NCBI GenBank assembly: GCA_029960905.1
Contig: JASBVU010000011.1
Location: forward strand, 1-14,050
Direction of reading: 5' to 3'
Source of the DNA: Thermoanaerobacterium sp.
Lineage (GTDB): Bacteria > Bacillota > Thermoanaerobacteria > Thermoanaerobacterales > Thermoanaerobacteraceae
DNA: 14,050 nucleotides
Positions 1 to 6,444 of this stretch are shown piece after piece. Each line of letters starts with the position of its first letter. Position 1 is the first letter of the stretch. The position numbers and the translations under genes were made by a program. Below the pieces are notes generated by a model. It ran no database searches and had not been told where the DNA came from. It saw only the letters and a program-made list of their open reading frames with translations.

Positions 1-19
1 ATAACATATTGGAACCTAA

Positions 20-400
20 GAATTCGGTCACCTAGAGATAATCGCTACATTGGTCCTTAAACTGTTAAAAGGCGTACCAGTAGAAGAGCTTAGAAGAGAA
101 GGCCTTGGAGAACAGTACACAGAACACGATAGAGCTCTTTTTTACAGCGATACAACAGGTATGCTATGGAGTGCTGCATATATCCAGGCAAAAGGAGATG
201 TAATCGCAGATCTCCATGAAGATATGGCGGCAGAAGAAAAGGCGAGAGCAACGTACGAACACCTCATAAATCTTACAGATGACCCTTGTGTAAAAGATAC
301 GCTTAGATTTCTTCGTGAAAGAGAAATTGTACACTTCCAGAGATTCGGAGAGACTTTAGATCTTGTACAAGAACATCTAAGAATCAAAAAGATATTCTAA
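20..400 (+). CDS. Manganese catalase / CotJC-like spore coat protein, 3' part (possibly broken)
   Basis: C-terminal two thirds of a di-manganese catalase of the CotJC type, which degrades hydrogen peroxide and in spore formers is a spore-coat component. The reading frame from 20 carries E-F-G-H-L-E, the Glu-x-x-His metal-ligand motif (Glu 20-22, His 29-31). Counting from the TTG at 50, a second ligand pair is seen: Glu about residue 62 in A-A-E-E-K-A and His 95 in E-R-E-I-V-H. The stretch Y-I-Q-A-K-G-D is also typical. Family proteins are about 190-210 residues, so some 60 N-terminal residues should lie before the window. The TTG at 50 encodes an internal Leu, not a start, and has no ribosome site. 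In-frame TAA codons at 2-4 and 17-19 interrupt the expected upstream reading; the second replaces a conserved Glu. This is either a nonsense-mutated gene or poor sequence at a contig end. The family call is firm; whether the gene is intact is not. Confidence 0.82.
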   Translation, partial: EFGHLEIIATLVLKLLKGVPVEELRREGLGEQYTEHDRALFYSDTTGMLWSAAYIQAKGDVIADLHEDMAAEEKARATYEHLINLTDDPCVKDTLRFLREREIVHFQRFGETLDLVQEHLRIKKIF

Positions 401-420
401 AAGCCGGGTATCCCGGCTTT
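400..420. terminator. Bidirectional intrinsic terminator between catalase and metH
   Basis: A 9-bp perfect stem AAAGCCGGG / CCCGGCTTT (400-408 with 412-420) closes a TAT loop. It sits exactly between the convergent catalase and metH stop codons and overlaps both. The plus strand continues TTTAATTTATTT; the minus strand continues CTTTTTAGAA, so it can serve both directions. Confidence 0.75.
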
Positions 421-2863
421 AATTTATTTCACTAAACACTTTATCTGCTATCCTTACAGCTTCTTGTGCATTAGCGCCGTAATAATCAGCTCCGATTTTC
501 AATGCGTAATCTTTTGTAAGAACAGCACCACCTACCATTATTTTTATGTCGCTTAAACTTCTCAATACTTTAATGGTCTTTTCCATATTATTTAGCGTAG
601 TCGTCATCAATGCGCTGAGGCCTACAAGTTTTGCATTTGTCCTCTTTACTTCATCTAAGATTGTAGACGGTTTGACATCTTTCCCAAGATCTATAACTTC
701 ATAGCCGTAATTTTCAAGTAGCACTTTTACTATATTTTTCCCTATATCGTGTATATCGCCTTCAACGGTTGCCAATATTATTTTACCTTTAGATCCCATC
801 CCTTTAGGCATCTTTTCCTTTAAAACCTTAAAAGCGCTTTCAACAACTTCTGCTGAATTTAAAAGCTGTGGAAGAAAATATATCCCTTTGTCATACTTAT
901 CTCCTACATCTTTAAGCGCTGGTATTATAGTATTGTCAACTACCGCTAAAGGCTCTATTCCATCATCAAGCAACTGCTGCACCAATTTGTCTATATCAGC
1001 CTTTTTACCTTCTAATATATTTCTGTAAAGCATCTCACTTGTATTATCGTCTGATTTTTTCTCTATAGATAATACTGATGTCTTATTTGTCGCATCATCT
1101 TTCTTATATGTATTTATATATTTTTCACATCTTTTATCTCTTGATGATAAGACCATTGAAGCGTTTAATATATCCATTGTTATCTTATCATTTGGATTGA
1201 CTATAACAGCATCTAAGCCGTATGATATTGCCATTGCAAGAAATGCAGTATTTATAAATTGCCGCTCAGGCAAACCATAAGATATATTGCTAAGTCCTAT
1301 AACAGTGCTTACTCCAAGCTTAGTTTTTACAAGATTAATAGCTTTTAATGTTTCCATTGCTGCCGTTTGTTCAGAGGACACTGTAAGGGCAATACAATCA
1401 ATTATTATGTCATTTTTCGATATTCCATAGTCTAAAGCAGCTTTTACAATCTTCTCAGCATTTTTTAGCCTTTCATCGGCATCTTTAGGAAGACCATCAT
1501 CACTTATGGTAAGTCCTATAACGCTTGTACCGTATTTTTTGACAATAGGCAGTACTTCTCGTAAGCTTTTCTCTTTTGCACTGACGGAATTTATAATAGG
1601 TTTACCTCTGACTATCCTAACTGCTTTTTCGATCGCCTTTACATTGCTACTGTCTATCTGCAATGGTACGTTGACGATATTCTGTACCTGAGAAACGATT
1701 TTGGGCATCAATTCCTCTTCATTTATCCCTGGCACACCGATATTTACGTCAAGTACGCTTGCTCCAAGTTTTTCCTGTGATATAGCTTCATCGTAAATTA
1801 TATTAAAATCGCCTTCTTTGATAGCCGCACTCAATTTCTTCTTGCCTGTAGGATTTATCCTTTCGCCAATTACGCACACTGGATAATGGCTACCTATAAA
1901 AATGGTCTTTGTATTTGATGAAACTGCTGTGTATTCTTTCACGGCAGATTTTTGCTCTGTACTGTGTACTTCAGCTTTCAAAAGCCTAATAAATTCCGGG
2001 GTTGTCCCACAACAACCGCCAACAATAGATGCTCCGCATTCTAAAAGCTTTTTTGACTCAATAGCAAATTGCTCCTTTGTAATGTTGTAAAGAGTCATTC
2101 CATTTTCCAAATGAGGCATCCCAGCGTTTGGCTGTGCTAAAATTGGTATTCTTGAAACTTCAGCCATCTTTTTTACTATGTCTGCCATCATGTCAGGTCC
2201 CGTAGAGCAATTTACGCCTATGGCATCAAGGCCAAGTCCCTGAAGGCTTATTACTGCTGTAACGGGATCTGTACCCATAAGCGTCCTTCCATCCTCTTGA
2301 AACGTCATGGTGCAAATTACCTTTAAATTAGTATTCTCTTTGACAGCAAGAATAGCCGCCTTCGCTTCTAATATATCTGACATAGTCTCAATAAGCGCCA
2401 AATCAGCACCAGCTTTTTTCCCTTCTACAGCAACCTCAGCAAACGCATTGTAAGCTTCGTCAAATGTAAGCTTGCCAAATGGCTCCATCAGTTCACCAAT
2501 AGGTCCCATAGAAAGGGCAACAGCTTTATCACCGGCAGCTTTTCTGGCTATCTGTACTGCACTTTTGACTATTTCAGGCAATTTATCTGAGAGGTTGTAA
2601 GATTTTAATTTTATTCTATTGGCACCAAATGTATTTGTCTCAATCACATCGGCTCCCGCATCTATATACGATTTGTGGATTTCATATACTATATCCGGAT
2701 GTGAAAGATTGTAATACTCTGGACATTCTCCAGTTTTAAGGCCTTTTTTCTGGAGCATAGTGCCCATTGCTCCATCAAAGACGATTGCGCTATTCTTTAG
2801 ATTATTAAAAATATCCAACTGCAACATCTCCTCATGATAACTACAATACTTCTTCAATATCAT
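419..2863 (-). CDS. metH: Cobalamin-dependent methionine synthase (short form, no reactivation domain)
   Basis: Transfers a methyl group from 5-methyl-tetrahydrofolate through cobalamin to homocysteine, giving methionine; cytosolic. Domains in order: homocysteine methyltransferase barrel (about 25-295) with zinc cysteines Cys219 and Cys284-Cys285 (G-G-C-C-G-T-T-P-E); pterin-binding barrel (about 330-600) starting at V-I-G-E-R-I-N-P-T-G and containing Q-I-D-S-S-N; four-helix B12 cap (about 615-690); B12 Rossmann domain (693-814) with the D-x-H-x-x-G cobalamin motif at 703-708, His705 being the lower axial ligand. It ends there: the roughly 330-residue SAM-binding reactivation domain of E. coli MetH is absent, as in the Thermotoga enzyme. 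It follows metF and shares its riboswitch. The start is uncertain. ATG 2863 overlaps metF by 23 nt and has AGGA 4 nt upstream, so I list it; ATG 2827 directly abuts GAGGAG with no spacing; TTG 2818 would sit 9 nt after GAGGAG. Confidence 0.94.
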   Translation of the reverse strand: MILKKYCSYHEEMLQLDIFNNLKNSAIVFDGAMGTMLQKKGLKTGECPEYYNLSHPDIVYEIHKSYIDAGADVIETNTFGANRIKLKSYNLSDKLPEIVKSAVQIARKAAGDKAVALSMGPIGELMEPFGKLTFDEAYNAFAEVAVEGKKAGADLALIETMSDILEAKAAILAVKENTNLKVICTMTFQEDGRTLMGTDPVTAVISLQGLGLDAIGVNCSTGPDMMADIVKKMAEVSRIPILAQPNAGMPHLENGMTLYNITKEQFAIESKKLLECGASIVGGCCGTTPEFIRLLKAEVHSTEQKSAVKEYTAVSSNTKTIFIGSHYPVCVIGERINPTGKKKLSAAIKEGDFNIIYDEAISQEKLGASVLDVNIGVPGINEEELMPKIVSQVQNIVNVPLQIDSSNVKAIEKAVRIVRGKPIINSVSAKEKSLREVLPIVKKYGTSVIGLTISDDGLPKDADERLKNAEKIVKAALDYGISKNDIIIDCIALTVSSEQTAAMETLKAINLVKTKLGVSTVIGLSNISYGLPERQFINTAFLAMAISYGLDAVIVNPNDKITMDILNASMVLSSRDKRCEKYINTYKKDDATNKTSVLSIEKKSDDNTSEMLYRNILEGKKADIDKLVQQLLDDGIEPLAVVDNTIIPALKDVGDKYDKGIYFLPQLLNSAEVVESAFKVLKEKMPKGMGSKGKIILATVEGDIHDIGKNIVKVLLENYGYEVIDLGKDVKPSTILDEVKRTNAKLVGLSALMTTTLNNMEKTIKVLRSLSDIKIMVGGAVLTKDYALKIGADYYGANAQEAVRIADKVFSEIN

Positions 2864-3743
2864 TTTGTCCTGCGTTTTTTATACCATTTACAATGTCAAC
2901 TACCATATCCGTCTTGCCAAGTGGCATAATATGAACACCACCTACTTTATCTTTTATCTTATTTATAAACTCTATTGCAATTTTTGTCCCTTCACCTTTT
3001 TCGCCGTTTTTTAACCTGTCTATGATTTTTTCAGGTATCTCTATGCCAGGCACCTTTTCGTTTAAGTTTACAGCCATCTTATAGCTTCTAAGCGGCAATA
3101 CTCCAACTAAAACTGGAATATCAAACTGTTTTACAGCATCAAGAAATCTGGACAAAATCACCTCATCGTAAACAGGCTGAGTCTGGACAAAAGATGCTCC
3201 ACTTTCTATTTTCGCCCTTAATTTTTCTATTGATTCAGGTCTTAAATCATTTGGATTTGCCGTGGTGCCTATGCAGAAATTTGTAGATGATTCCAACTTA
3301 TTTCCACTGTAGTCAAATCCATCGTTTAGCGACTTTGCTATCTTCACAAGACCTACAGAATCTACGTCATACACGCCGGTTGCCTGTGGCACATCGCCCC
3401 GCTTTGGATCGTCTCCTGTAAGCGCAAGGATATTTCTAACTCCAAGAGCATACGCACCCAATAGCTCTGCTTGAAGTCCAATAAGATTCCTGTCCCTACA
3501 CGTTAAGTGAAATATGGTCTCTATATTTAGATGATTTTGCAAAAGGTGTGCCAATGCAATAGGGCTCATTCTCATATTTGCCATAGGACAGTCAGTTATA
3601 TTTAAAGCATCTGCTATTCCATATAATTTTTTCGCTTCTTCAATAGAATTTGAAATATCAGCTCCTTTTGGCGTTGATATCTCCACAGTTATGATGAATT
3701 TGCGATTTTTAAGCTTTTGACATAAGTTTTCAGAATTTAGCAA
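2841..3743 (-). CDS. metF: Methylenetetrahydrofolate reductase (MetF-like)
   Basis: Reduces 5,10-methylene-tetrahydrofolate to 5-methyl-tetrahydrofolate with FAD, supplying the methyl donor for the MetH encoded directly downstream. It is a 300-residue single-domain beta/alpha barrel, the usual bacterial MetF length. Visible family motifs are V-E-I-S-T-P near residue 20 (catalytic Glu21), D-C-P-M-A-N-M-R near 51-58, H-L-T-C-R-D-R-N at 79-86, A-L-T-G-D-D-P at 107-113 (Asp111 matching the flavin-tuning Asp120 of E. coli MetF) and Q-T-Q-P-V-Y-D near 190. The start is TTG at 3741-3743, placed by a perfect AAGGAGG (3751-3757) with 7-nt spacing; no ATG is available there. The ribosome site lies immediately after the riboswitch terminator, so control is by read-through. 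The 3' end overlaps metH, suggesting translational coupling. Some acetogens pair MetF with MetV; no metV-like gene is present here. Confidence 0.93.
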   Translation of the reverse strand: MLNSENLCQKLKNRKFIITVEISTPKGADISNSIEEAKKLYGIADALNITDCPMANMRMSPIALAHLLQNHLNIETIFHLTCRDRNLIGLQAELLGAYALGVRNILALTGDDPKRGDVPQATGVYDVDSVGLVKIAKSLNDGFDYSGNKLESSTNFCIGTTANPNDLRPESIEKLRAKIESGASFVQTQPVYDEVILSRFLDAVKQFDIPVLVGVLPLRSYKMAVNLNEKVPGIEIPEKIIDRLKNGEKGEGTKIAIEFINKIKDKVGGVHIMPLGKTDMVVDIVNGIKNAGQNDIEEVL

Positions 3744-3763
3744 AACAATCCCTCCTTAAAAAT

Positions 3764-3791
3764 AAAAAAACCTCTTCGCCAAAAGAAGAGA
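3764..3791 (-). terminator. Riboswitch-controlled intrinsic terminator
   Basis: On the minus strand CTCTTC - TTTTGGC loop - GAAGAG is followed by a G and a run of seven T, then ATTTTT. It lies 9 nt downstream of the riboswitch P1 stem and just before the metF ribosome site. This is the expression platform: terminated when SAM is bound, read through when it is not. Confidence 0.95.
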
Positions 3792-3799
3792 TATTTTTG

Positions 3800-3894
3800 C
3801 TCCCATCTTTCAGCGATATGCTGCTGGAATTGGCACCGTGATATCCGGTTGCCGAGCTTCATAGGGCCAGTCCCTCCGCTACTCTTGATAAGAG
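3800..3894 (-). ncRNA. SAM-I (S-box) riboswitch aptamer
   Basis: Read on the minus strand, all SAM-I landmarks are present in order. P1 5' strand CTCTTATC (3887-3894) is followed by AAGAG, then GCGGAGGGACTGGCCC, CTATGAAGCTC, GGCAACC, GGTGCCAATTCC, a GCAGCATAT stretch, and GAAAGATGGGAG, whose GATGGGAG (3800-3807) pairs with the P1 5' strand using two G-U pairs. The length of about 95 nt is normal. SAM binding stabilises P1 and lets the downstream terminator form, lowering metF-metH transcription. I did not find a convincing long antiterminator helix by eye; GGGAG of P1 can pair with CTCTT of the terminator stem. Confidence 0.97.
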
Positions 3895-3920
3895 TTTACT
3901 ATATTAATTTATTAAATTAT

Positions 3921-3949
3921 ATGATACCGTCCGCAGGTACAATTGTCAA
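3921..3949 (-). promoter_or_regulatory. Promoter of the SAM riboswitch-metF-metH operon
   Basis: On the minus strand, TTGACA (3944-3949), a 17-nt spacer and TATCAT (3921-3926) form a good sigma-A promoter. A TATAAT at 3915-3920 is too far (22 nt) from that TTGACA but could pair with TTGTAC. The start of transcription would fall about 20 nt before the riboswitch P1 stem, as expected for an S-box leader. The gene-free stretch 3744-4045 is filled by this promoter, the riboswitch and the terminator; the rest (3950-4030) is AT-rich with only a weak TTGAAA/TATTTT candidate for the plus-strand gene. Confidence 0.8.
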
Positions 3950-4045
3950 TGAAATATTTGTTGAAATATTAAAATTACTTAGGATATTTTGCATAGATTA
4001 TTTTAATTTTTAAGAAATTGCAAATCATATATATGAGGTGATTTT

Positions 4046-4987
4046 ATGAGGTACAGAAAAATTGTAGAACCAGTAGTATCAATAGCATCAGGACCTGATG
4101 AGATACAAAACTTAAATACCGCTTTAAACTTGCTTCCTTTGCAAAATCTAATTGAAGCAGGCAATAGTGTAGTAATAACTCCTAATCTTGTAAAAAGCAA
4201 GCCGCCTCAAAGCGGAACAATAGTCGGACCAAACACATTAAGGGCTTTAATAAGATACGTAAAATCCAAAAATCCTGGAAGGATTGTGATTGCTGCCGGC
4301 TCTGGTGGAGATCCTACACCTAAAGTTTTATCTGACAATGGATTTGATAAAGTCATTTTAGAAGAAGGCGTCGAATTTGTAGATCTAAATTACGGTCCTT
4401 ACGTAGAATTGCTACTTGACGACTGTTTTTTAAAATCCACAAAAGTAAATGAGCTTTATGAAAAAATGGATGTACTAATTTCATTCACTCAAATGAAAAT
4501 GCATGAAGAAGCCACAGTATCACTTGGAATCAAAAACATAGCCTTAAGCTGGCCTCCTGCAGAAATACACGGATTTCCTAAAAAAAATTTAGGCATACAC
4601 GATGATCTTCACAATTTCATAAGAGCTATGGCTGAAAAAATATCTATAGATCTTACGATATTAAGTGGTCAAGAGGCGATGATAGGTACAGGACCATCCG
4701 AAGGCAAAGTAGTCAATGCAAACATGATAATAGCAGGAACAGACCCTGTAGCAACAGATACAGTAGGTGCCAGAATGTTTGGACTTATGCCTCAAGGAGT
4801 CAACTACTTGTTTCAATGTGCTAAAAGAGGTGTAGGAACAGGAGAGCTTAAAAACGTCACTATTAAAGGCATGCCATTACAACAAGCTGAACTGAATTTT
4901 TCTACGCTGGCGTATGGCTACGGCATTGCACTAGATTCTAATGGAATTAAACAAATGGTGCCTGAAATCAATACTGTAATAAAATAG
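4046..4987 (+). CDS. DUF362 domain protein, function unknown
   Basis: A 313-residue cytosolic-looking protein that matches the DUF362 family (PF04015) by its layout: an early segment on storing or deploying something (V-V-I-T-P-N-L-V near residue 43), a G-P-N-T-L-R-A-L-I-R region, the G-S-G-G-D-P-T patch near 87, K-M-H-E-E-A-T-V-S-L-G-I-K-N near 151, and the C-terminal G-T-D-P-V-A-T-D-T-V-G signature near 231. Many family members end in a 2[4Fe-4S] ferredoxin domain; this one does not, and it has no Cys-x-x-Cys-x-x-Cys cluster. I see no signal peptide. The start ATG has GAGGTG 5 nt upstream. It stands alone between the divergent met operon and a convergent transporter gene, so context gives no role. 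The family call is fairly sure; I infer no reaction. Confidence 0.85.
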   Translation: MRYRKIVEPVVSIASGPDEIQNLNTALNLLPLQNLIEAGNSVVITPNLVKSKPPQSGTIVGPNTLRALIRYVKSKNPGRIVIAAGSGGDPTPKVLSDNGFDKVILEEGVEFVDLNYGPYVELLLDDCFLKSTKVNELYEKMDVLISFTQMKMHEEATVSLGIKNIALSWPPAEIHGFPKKNLGIHDDLHNFIRAMAEKISIDLTILSGQEAMIGTGPSEGKVVNANMIIAGTDPVATDTVGARMFGLMPQGVNYLFQCAKRGVGTGELKNVTIKGMPLQQAELNFSTLAYGYGIALDSNGIKQMVPEINTVIK

Positions 4988-5007
4988 GATTTTATAATCA
5001 AATAGGA

Positions 5008-5030
5008 GCTGAATAATGATCTTATTCAGC
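5008..5030. terminator. Hairpin between DUF362 and MFS genes, possible weak bidirectional terminator
   Basis: A 9-bp perfect inverted repeat GCTGAATAA / TTATTCAGC (5008-5016 with 5022-5030) with a 5-nt loop lies between the convergent genes and overlaps the last codons of the transporter. AGG and CCT just outside could extend it past a small internal bulge. There is no T-run on either side, so it may only block or stabilise transcript ends. Confidence 0.4.
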
Positions 5031-6227
5031 GTCCTCAATACTGTTATATGCTTCAGATTTTACTTTTTTCCCGTGCAGCAAGTGATATAAAAACATACAG
5101 GCGATTACTGATACTGCCATAACTGCATACAAACCTCTATAATTTATCTTAGGAATCAAAAGCCCTAAAAAGTATGGGCCAAATCCCATACCTCCTTCCA
5201 AGAAGCTAAAGAAAGTAGACGTGGCTAAACCCATACGATGGGGTAATGAAACTTTAACAGCAATAGCCTGAGCACTAGACAAGAATGTTCCAAATCCACA
5301 CCCTACGAAGGCAGCGGCCAATAAAAGGATTAGACCTTGATGAGCCTGACTGATGATAGCCAGTCCGATCGCAAACAATAAAAATGATGGATACATGACA
5401 GAATTTTCACCTTTTTGATCAAACATACGTCCAGCTACGGGCCTAGAAATTAAAAGAAATAAAGCATATACAATGAAAAAGATGTTACCTGCACTGATTA
5501 AATTTGATTTTTGTGCATAAGATGCAAGGAAACTGACAATACTTGAATAACAAACTCCTACGAATATGCTAATAATTGCAATCGGAAGCGCTTTAAACTC
5601 AATAAAATTACTTAAAGCAAATTTTTTCATGTCAGCCAATTGTTCCTTTGTTAGTTTCACTTCAGGCAGTTTTAAATATATCATGGCAATACAGCTTGCA
5701 GCTATGACAATAAAGCATAGAATCAAGATTGTTTTAAAACTTCCATGTTGATTCAAATACATACCTATAAATGGACCTACAGCTGAAGCTATAGTAGAAC
5801 TAAAAGCAATGAAATAGCCAATTCCTTCCCCTCTCCGCTCTTTTGGGACAATATTAGCAATAAAAGTTTGTGCTGATGTTGCAGAAATTCCAAATCCTAT
5901 GCCATGTAAAAAGCGCACGATAAAAAGAAATGATAAATTAGTTGCAGGAAAATACAGTAATGTCGTTATTAAGAAAAAAATTAACCCGATATATATCATT
6001 TTTTTCCTGCCAACCTGCTCTATAAACTTACCAGTAAAAACACGGGCTAAAAGCGACCCTAGTATAAAAATACTTGATACAAGCCCAGCTTCACTTGGCG
6101 TTGCATGTAAATTCTCCATTGCATAAGGTGCTGTTATTACCAATAATAGATAAAATACTATGTAAATTAGGAAGTTTGCCACAGTATCAATGAAAAAATT
6201 TTTAGTAAATAATTCTTGATTATCCAT
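5022..6227 (-). CDS. Major facilitator superfamily drug-efflux-type transporter
   Basis: A 401-residue inner-membrane secondary transporter with the usual 12-helix MFS length. Hydrophobic segments run throughout, from residue 11 to about 385. Loop 2-3 carries the MFS motif A as G-K-F-I-E-Q-V-G-R-K-K (66-76), repeated in weaker form in the second half as G-R-M-F-D-Q-K-G. R-F-L-H-G-I-G-F-G in helix 4 resembles the proton-coupling motif B, and G-P-F-I-G-M-Y in helix 5 resembles the antiporter motif C, so proton-driven efflux is likely; the substrate cannot be read. The start ATG is preceded by AGGAGGG, but 13 nt away, which is long. It is divergent from a LysR regulator across a 217-nt gap, the classical arrangement for a regulator controlling its neighbour transporter. 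Arginine codons are mixed (5 CGN, 4 AGR), intermediate between the regulator and the chromosomal genes. Confidence 0.88.
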   Translation of the reverse strand: MDNQELFTKNFFIDTVANFLIYIVFYLLLVITAPYAMENLHATPSEAGLVSSIFILGSLLARVFTGKFIEQVGRKKMIYIGLIFFLITTLLYFPATNLSFLFIVRFLHGIGFGISATSAQTFIANIVPKERRGEGIGYFIAFSSTIASAVGPFIGMYLNQHGSFKTILILCFIVIAASCIAMIYLKLPEVKLTKEQLADMKKFALSNFIEFKALPIAIISIFVGVCYSSIVSFLASYAQKSNLISAGNIFFIVYALFLLISRPVAGRMFDQKGENSVMYPSFLLFAIGLAIISQAHQGLILLLAAAFVGCGFGTFLSSAQAIAVKVSLPHRMGLATSTFFSFLEGGMGFGPYFLGLLIPKINYRGLYAVMAVSVIACMFLYHLLHGKKVKSEAYNSIEDAE

Positions 6228-6249
6228 GATCTTACGATGTCCCTCCTAT

Positions 6250-6345
6250 TATGAATATATTACTCAAATTGATGCTTCTTGAAAGTTCATTATTAAATTA
6301 ATTTCCATCAATCATCATCTCCTAGTTCAAAACCATATATTCATA
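6250..6345. repeat. 11-bp inverted repeat in the MFS-LysR intergenic region, possible operator pair
   Basis: TATGAATATAT (6250-6260) and its exact reverse complement ATATATTCATA (6335-6345) are 74 nt apart, 85 bp centre to centre, close to eight helical turns. One copy is just upstream of the MFS ribosome site, the other about 23 bp upstream of the LysR -35 box. The sequence is AT-rich, so chance is possible, but position and symmetry suit LysR-type binding with DNA looping. Confidence 0.35.
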
Positions 6346-6367
6346 TAAACTATTTACCATTATACCA

Positions 6368-6396
6368 TTGACTGCTTATAAATTTAAATATATAAT
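6368..6396 (+). promoter_or_regulatory. Promoter of the LysR regulator gene
   Basis: TTGACT (6368-6373), 17-nt spacer, TATAAT (6391-6396), with transcription expected to begin near 6403, about 40 nt before the start codon. No equally good promoter was found for the divergent MFS gene, which fits a gene needing activation. Confidence 0.8.
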
Positions 6397-6444
6397 TGAT
6401 TATAATATTATAACTTTTAAGATATAAAGGAGAAACAATCCACC

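Noticed and set aside
142..387. 81-residue minus-strand open frame opposite the catalase fragment
   Set aside because: Antisense to conserved catalase sequence with metal ligands; no ribosome site.
419..3743. Wood-Ljungdahl pathway module
   Set aside because: MetH carries a homocysteine-binding domain with the zinc cysteines, the operon has a SAM riboswitch, and no metV, acsE, acsCD or formyl-THF synthetase gene is near.
3800..3894. T-box or cobalamin riboswitch as alternative to SAM-I for the leader
   Set aside because: There is no T-box sequence (TGGNACC) and no B12-box; the SAM-I core elements are all present in order.
3961..3990. Promoter TTGAAA-18-TATTTT for the DUF362 gene
   Set aside because: Poor -10 box and long spacer in very AT-rich DNA; not distinguishable from chance.
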